Assembly: GCF_012641275.1 (NCBI RefSeq)
Contig: NZ_JABAIA010000004.1
Location: 850,716-914,715, forward strand
Length of the DNA: 64,000 nt
Direction of reading: 5' to 3'
Origin: Chitinophaga varians
GTDB taxonomy: Bacteria > Bacteroidota > Bacteroidia > Chitinophagales > Chitinophagaceae
Part shown: positions 62,601 to 64,000 of the stretch, piece after piece
How positions within the stretch are numbered: the first letter of the stretch is position 1
Layout of the letters: each line of letters opens with the position of its first letter
Notes under the pieces: generated by a model
What the model was told of the DNA's origin: nothing
Database searches by the model: none
Seen by the model: the letters and a program-made list of their open reading frames with translations, nothing else
Position numbers and translations under genes: made by a program

Positions 62601-64000
62601 TCCTACAAAAGTCCACACGCCTTTCTGATCGACGGCGGGCTGGTTACCTGTTACGGTGAAGTTGCCCTTAGCGCATTGTTTAATTTCGGGATCACCGGCA
62701 TCAGCAGTCGGCATAGACCTCACTTTCACGGTCACGTTGTCGGTTACGGTACAAGCGCCGTTGGTCACGGTTACCGCATATACGTTATCACCAACTTTGG
62801 TAGGCGTGTGAGAGAAGGATACTTTGCCGTCAGCAGCAGGGAGGGCGGTACCATCAAGAGTCCACTTGATAGTGTAACCGGTATTGCTGTTGTCGATGCT
62901 GAGGGTAGTGGCCTGGCCTTCGCAGATCTCATCCGGGTTAGCGGTGATCTTCACGTTCGGCTTGCCATCAATTTTCACAGAGAAGTTTTTAGTGAATACG
63001 CAACCTGCGTTGTTGGCGTCCTGAACGGTCAGTACGAAATCGTAGGTGCCAGCTGCTGTGGTAGCAGGGTAGGTAACCTTGATAGTACCAGCACCGGTCC
63101 AGGCAGCGTCCACGATGTCAGTGAAGCCAGGCAGCGCGTTGGTAGCAGCTGCTTTGATAGAGTATTTGGTAATGTTACCGGTCGGGTTGGACAGTACCAG
63201 GTTGAAAGAACCGTCTGCGTTACATACCGGCGGCACAGCAGCTACGGCTACCGTTGGTGCGGCATTGAGGACCAATTTAATAGTGGAGGTGCTGTTGTCG
63301 CACACGCCATTGCTGATCGTCCATGTTACCGTTACCGTCTGCGGCGTGCTGGTGGTCAGTGTTGCGATCGCATCCGGAGCATTTGGATTGCTGAAGGATA
63401 CGCCGGTACCGGACCATGTACCTGTTTCGGTAGGTTTCGGTGCGTTGGCATTCAGCTGGAAGACGTTATTACCGCACTGGGTGATATCGCTGCCTGCTTT
63501 GCTTTCTGTGAGTGCTTCGGTGTTGGTCAGGATGATCTGATCAGAAGCGGTACAGGAAGACTTGAAGGTATTGGTCACTGTCCATTGCAGTGTCACGGAT
63601 TTACCCGCAGGCACGCCTGTTACAGTGGTGGTGTAGTTGTTTGGATTGGTGATTTGTGCACCGAGGTCAGCACCTACAAAAGTCCACACGCCTTTCTGAT
63701 CGGCGGCAGGCTGGTTACCTGTTACGGTGAAGTTGCCCTTAGCACATTGTTTAATTTCCGGATCACCGGCATCAGCAGTCGGCATAGACCTCACTTTCAC
63801 GGTCACGTTGTCGGTTACGGTACAAGCGCCGTTGGTCACGGTTACCGCATATACGTTATCACCAACTTTGGTAGGCGTGTGAGAGAAGGATACTTTGCCG
63901 TCAGCAGCAGGGAGGGCGGTACCATCAAGTGTCCACTTGATAGTGTAACCGGTATTGCTGTTGTCGATGCTGAGTGTAGTGGCCTGGCCTTCGCAGATCT
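56610..64000 (-). CDS. Giant multi-domain surface protein with CHU_C/T9SS C-terminus (5' end outside window)
   Basis: At least about 2460 residues; the start lies beyond the right edge. Order from the N-terminal side: two near-identical 357-residue units (61901-64000, Ig-like/PKD-like repeats with ADAGDPEIKQCAKGNFTVTG), a run of about 85-residue PKD-like repeats (60000-61570, e.g. ANAGADQEHCDDENFTLDGN), about six HYR-type domains (58200-59700, e.g. APVFTMQPPADATVDCDKVP), about six 65-residue Ig-like units (56900-57950, DLGKDTTICGGNSLVLDAG), and a CHU_C gliding-motility/T9SS sorting domain (FPNAFSPNGDGRNDVF ... YELRIFNRWGELIF ... KGEVTVVR). The C-terminus marks secretion by the type IX system and surface attachment. 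Probable adhesin; ligand unknown. Confidence 0.9.
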   Translation of the reverse strand, partial: ICEGQATTLSIDNSNTGYTIKWTLDGTALPAADGKVSFSHTPTKVGDNVYAVTVTNGACTVTDNVTVKVRSMPTADAGDPEIKQCAKGNFTVTGNQPAADQKGVWTFVGADLGAQITNPNNYTTTVTGVPAGKSVTLQWTVTNTFKSSCTASDQIILTNTEALTESKAGSDITQCGNNVFQLNANAPKPTETGTWSGTGVSFSNPNAPDAIATLTTSTPQTVTVTWTISNGVCDNSTSTIKLVLNAAPTVAVAAVPPVCNADGSFNLVLSNPTGNITKYSIKAAATNALPGFTDIVDAAWTGAGTIKVTYPATTAAGTYDFVLTVQDANNAGCVFTKNFSVKIDGKPNVKITANPDEICEGQATTLSIDNSNTGYTIKWTLDGTALPAADGKVSFSHTPTKVGDNVYAVTVTNGACTVTDNVTVKVRSMPTADAGDPEIKQCAKGNFTVTGNQPAVDQKGVWTFVGADLGAQITNPNNYTTTVTGVPAGKSVTLQWTVTNTFKSSCTASDQIILTNTEALTESKAGSDITQCGNNVFQLHANAPKPTETGTWSGTGVSFSNPNAPDAIATLTTSTPQTVTVTWTISNGVCDNSTSTIKLVLNAAPTVDVAAVPPVCNADGSFNLVLSNPTGNITKYSIKAAATNALPGFTDIVDAAWTGAGTIKVTYPATTAAGTYDFVLTVQDANNAGCVFTKNFSVKIMQPSTPPTGISVNAAEICDKGDVVLTIQGGSLGTDENGATNATWKWYINGCPGTAGSTAVTPDAISADGRTATFKNVSVTTTWFVRAESTGACGNTACASAKVIVYELPAKANAGEDKTFCNITTDLKLEGNDPKAAGATGTWTTNNPKAIIRNPNQPVTNVYLPIGETATFTWTITNGVCAVTSDDVVLTNYETPAVANAGADQEHCDDENFTLDGNAPTQFGASGTWTASTTTGVTIDQPNNAKTKVTVKAGTTVTFTWTITNGTCAATSDNVVVTNYATAADANAGPDQEACNQAGDFVMSANAPSVPTATGMWKDISRIPGRAVIKQPTNPLTAVTVPVGDTVVLEWTITNGTCKTTSSRVTIINYKAAAVAYAGADQEKCNTNADFVMDANQPGSSSATGTWTDISRVPGRATIYEPNNPATKVKVPVGDTVILQWTIANGKCASSSSQVTLINYAKALDANAGPDQEACNQLMDFTLAADAPSVPSATGFWSIIKGTAVIRSINSPVSKVKVNPGDTVTLRWTITNGVCSSTWDDVTLINYLTPVAANAGPDQEHCNDATFIMNASDPGVPGAKGVWVVTSNNASLITISNATDRKATITVPAGETAQLTWVVSNGKCAATSSSVTLINRKPILGNTILADQTVCMTETPGAIRGNALSGGNGTYTYVWQQSTAGAAGPFTNIPGATTDTYQPGQLSADIWYRRLVSSGACINNISNVVKITVVNKAPFAVSEPPAITTECVQGKDYTALFGKPVFSHAPYDDVSLSVTYNDVTTVTSPCLTTITRTWTAIDRCGLSAKASQTITIVDTKAPVFITPAPANITVDCDKVPAKVDLIAKDDCSGNITIPVVEVRKDIPGACGNNYQLIRTWTAKDACNTGVTLTQIITVKDMTAPVFTMQPPADATVDCDKVPAGINLTATDNCTPGIITVASRDSIVRKAGMCNSNYTIFRKWTALDECGNGSTVQQIIRVQDTTRPVFSMPAPKDTVVDCDKVPAWPVISATDNCSGSIQVITSSKTQRTPGDCAGNYLEIRTWTATDDCGNKATMQQTIRVQDTTKPVFTVLPPRDTTVNCDAIPAPVTNVTATDNCSTNGSGLTVTRQTITETIAGACGNNYRIIRTWTAKDACGNIATVKQVVTVQDTTRPVIMPAPADVTIYCQDPIPAPVTLTATDNCDPAFPKKAVYSEDPFVKDICNGYTIVRRWSITDACGNKANDVIQRIIIKPCPKPQLNATLPANCSDNPRVALQPVGNVNLPTFTLVAVTPANAVTGLPLTQRSNQFNLNGATSASFIMTDGKTGCSSDTMTYQLNYIQKPVVDLGKDTTICGGNSLVLDAGASNFAYTIKWSTGETTQRIKITKAGTYWVNVSNGQCITSDTIKVGLIPTPLVTIPDTTICRGQSVKLDAYVDGATYLWSTGATTSSILVSTQEQFWVKVMKSACITIDTVKVSVNPPPDITLSRDTAICPDQSIMLTVTSNGGRIKWQTGETSNSIIVNKPGGYWVAVSRDNCVVKDTVNVRMKPGIQVDLGPDRNICPDGTVTFNGTNTDAISYLWNDGDTNPVKQVSQAGKYKLAVMDRFCQRVYLDSVNVNITGVPKINLGNDTVMCIGETLTLRAEGNGITSVRWDNGSTSPTLQVTNGGTYTVTVFNDCGSATDDIRVNFTQCEPKPQFPNAFSPNGDGRNDVFRPIVRGPMFDYELRIFNRWGELIFISSDSHKGWDGKFKGSPVDIGTYVWWLTYKKVAGGASNVIKGEVTVVR
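61901..64000 (-). repeat. Tandem 1071-bp coding repeat
   Basis: 61901-62929 matches 62972-64000 with an offset of 1071 bp (357 codons) and few differences; the protein copies differ at a handful of positions (AADQ/AVDQ, QLNAN/QLHAN, VAVAA/VDVAA). The second unit is cut by the window edge, and more copies may lie beyond. Confidence 0.9.

Noticed and set aside
61901..64000. CRISPR-like tandem repeats
   Set aside because: Repeat unit is 1071 bp, in frame and coding; no spacer pattern.

Overview
The window looks like a chromosomal segment of a Chitinophaga-like member of the Bacteroidota (family Chitinophagaceae). The signs are a SusC/SusD pair, TonB receptors with carboxypeptidase-regulatory-like N-terminal domains, a giant protein with a CHU_C/type IX secretion C-terminus, a DUF5686 protein, GH20 hexosaminidase, weak Shine-Dalgarno sequences, and promoters of the TTTG-N19-TAnnTTTG type (best upstream of thrS and serA). 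No rRNA, tRNA, transposase, prophage or CRISPR array was seen. The genus is inference; the phylum is well supported.

Layout: 0.1-4.7 kb SusC/SusD uptake pair; 4.7-7.3 kb two membrane-protein genes (YeiH-type and fused SpmA/SpmB-type); 7.3-9.0 kb ychF and a small orphan; 9.1-16.2 kb a complete retron locus; 16.3-19.2 kb a TonB-dependent receptor; 19.3-22.1 kb methionine genes metX and a transsulfuration enzyme with an OsmC gene between them; 22.1-28.6 kb small membrane proteins, a DUF5686 protein, an atypical receiver, an XRE regulator and trhO; 28.8-36.4 kb a five-gene metal-efflux operon (response regulator, kinase, TolC-like, adaptor, CzcA/CusA-type pump); 36.6-41.8 kb an ABC-F ATPase, a DUF3347 lipoprotein and another TonB receptor; 41.8-43.0 kb three tandem coiled-coil/membrane paralogues with a duplicated scrap of the receptor gene; 43.5-46.3 kb thrS-infC; 46.4-54.2 kb HEAT protein, PhnZ-like HD protein, CDF transporter, serine hydrolase, serA, a secreted protein and an S41 peptidase; 54.2-64.0 kb GH20 hexosaminidase and the 3' part of the giant repeat adhesin.

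The most interesting system is the retron at 9.1-16.2 kb. Its order is a WGR/HEAT (ARM-type) repeat protein, a winged-helix/SWIM zinc-finger protein, a structured non-coding RNA and a retron reverse transcriptase. The RNA has perfect 14-nt a1/a2 inverted repeats, an msr stem with a GTTTC tip, and an msd hairpin with a perfect 19-bp stem. The RT carries NAxxH, YADD and VTG motifs. The gene content matches what I recall as type XIII retrons, a class predicted computationally; I know of no mechanistic work on it. The RT also has a highly basic coiled-coil N-terminus.

A second layer is small palindromic repeats: family A (two copies, 24-bp perfect arms) and family B (three copies, one inside the retron operon). 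One A copy and one B copy share an 11-bp loop motif. The tandem duplication that made the small membrane paralogues left a recognisable relic of the receptor's 3' end at 42150-42260.
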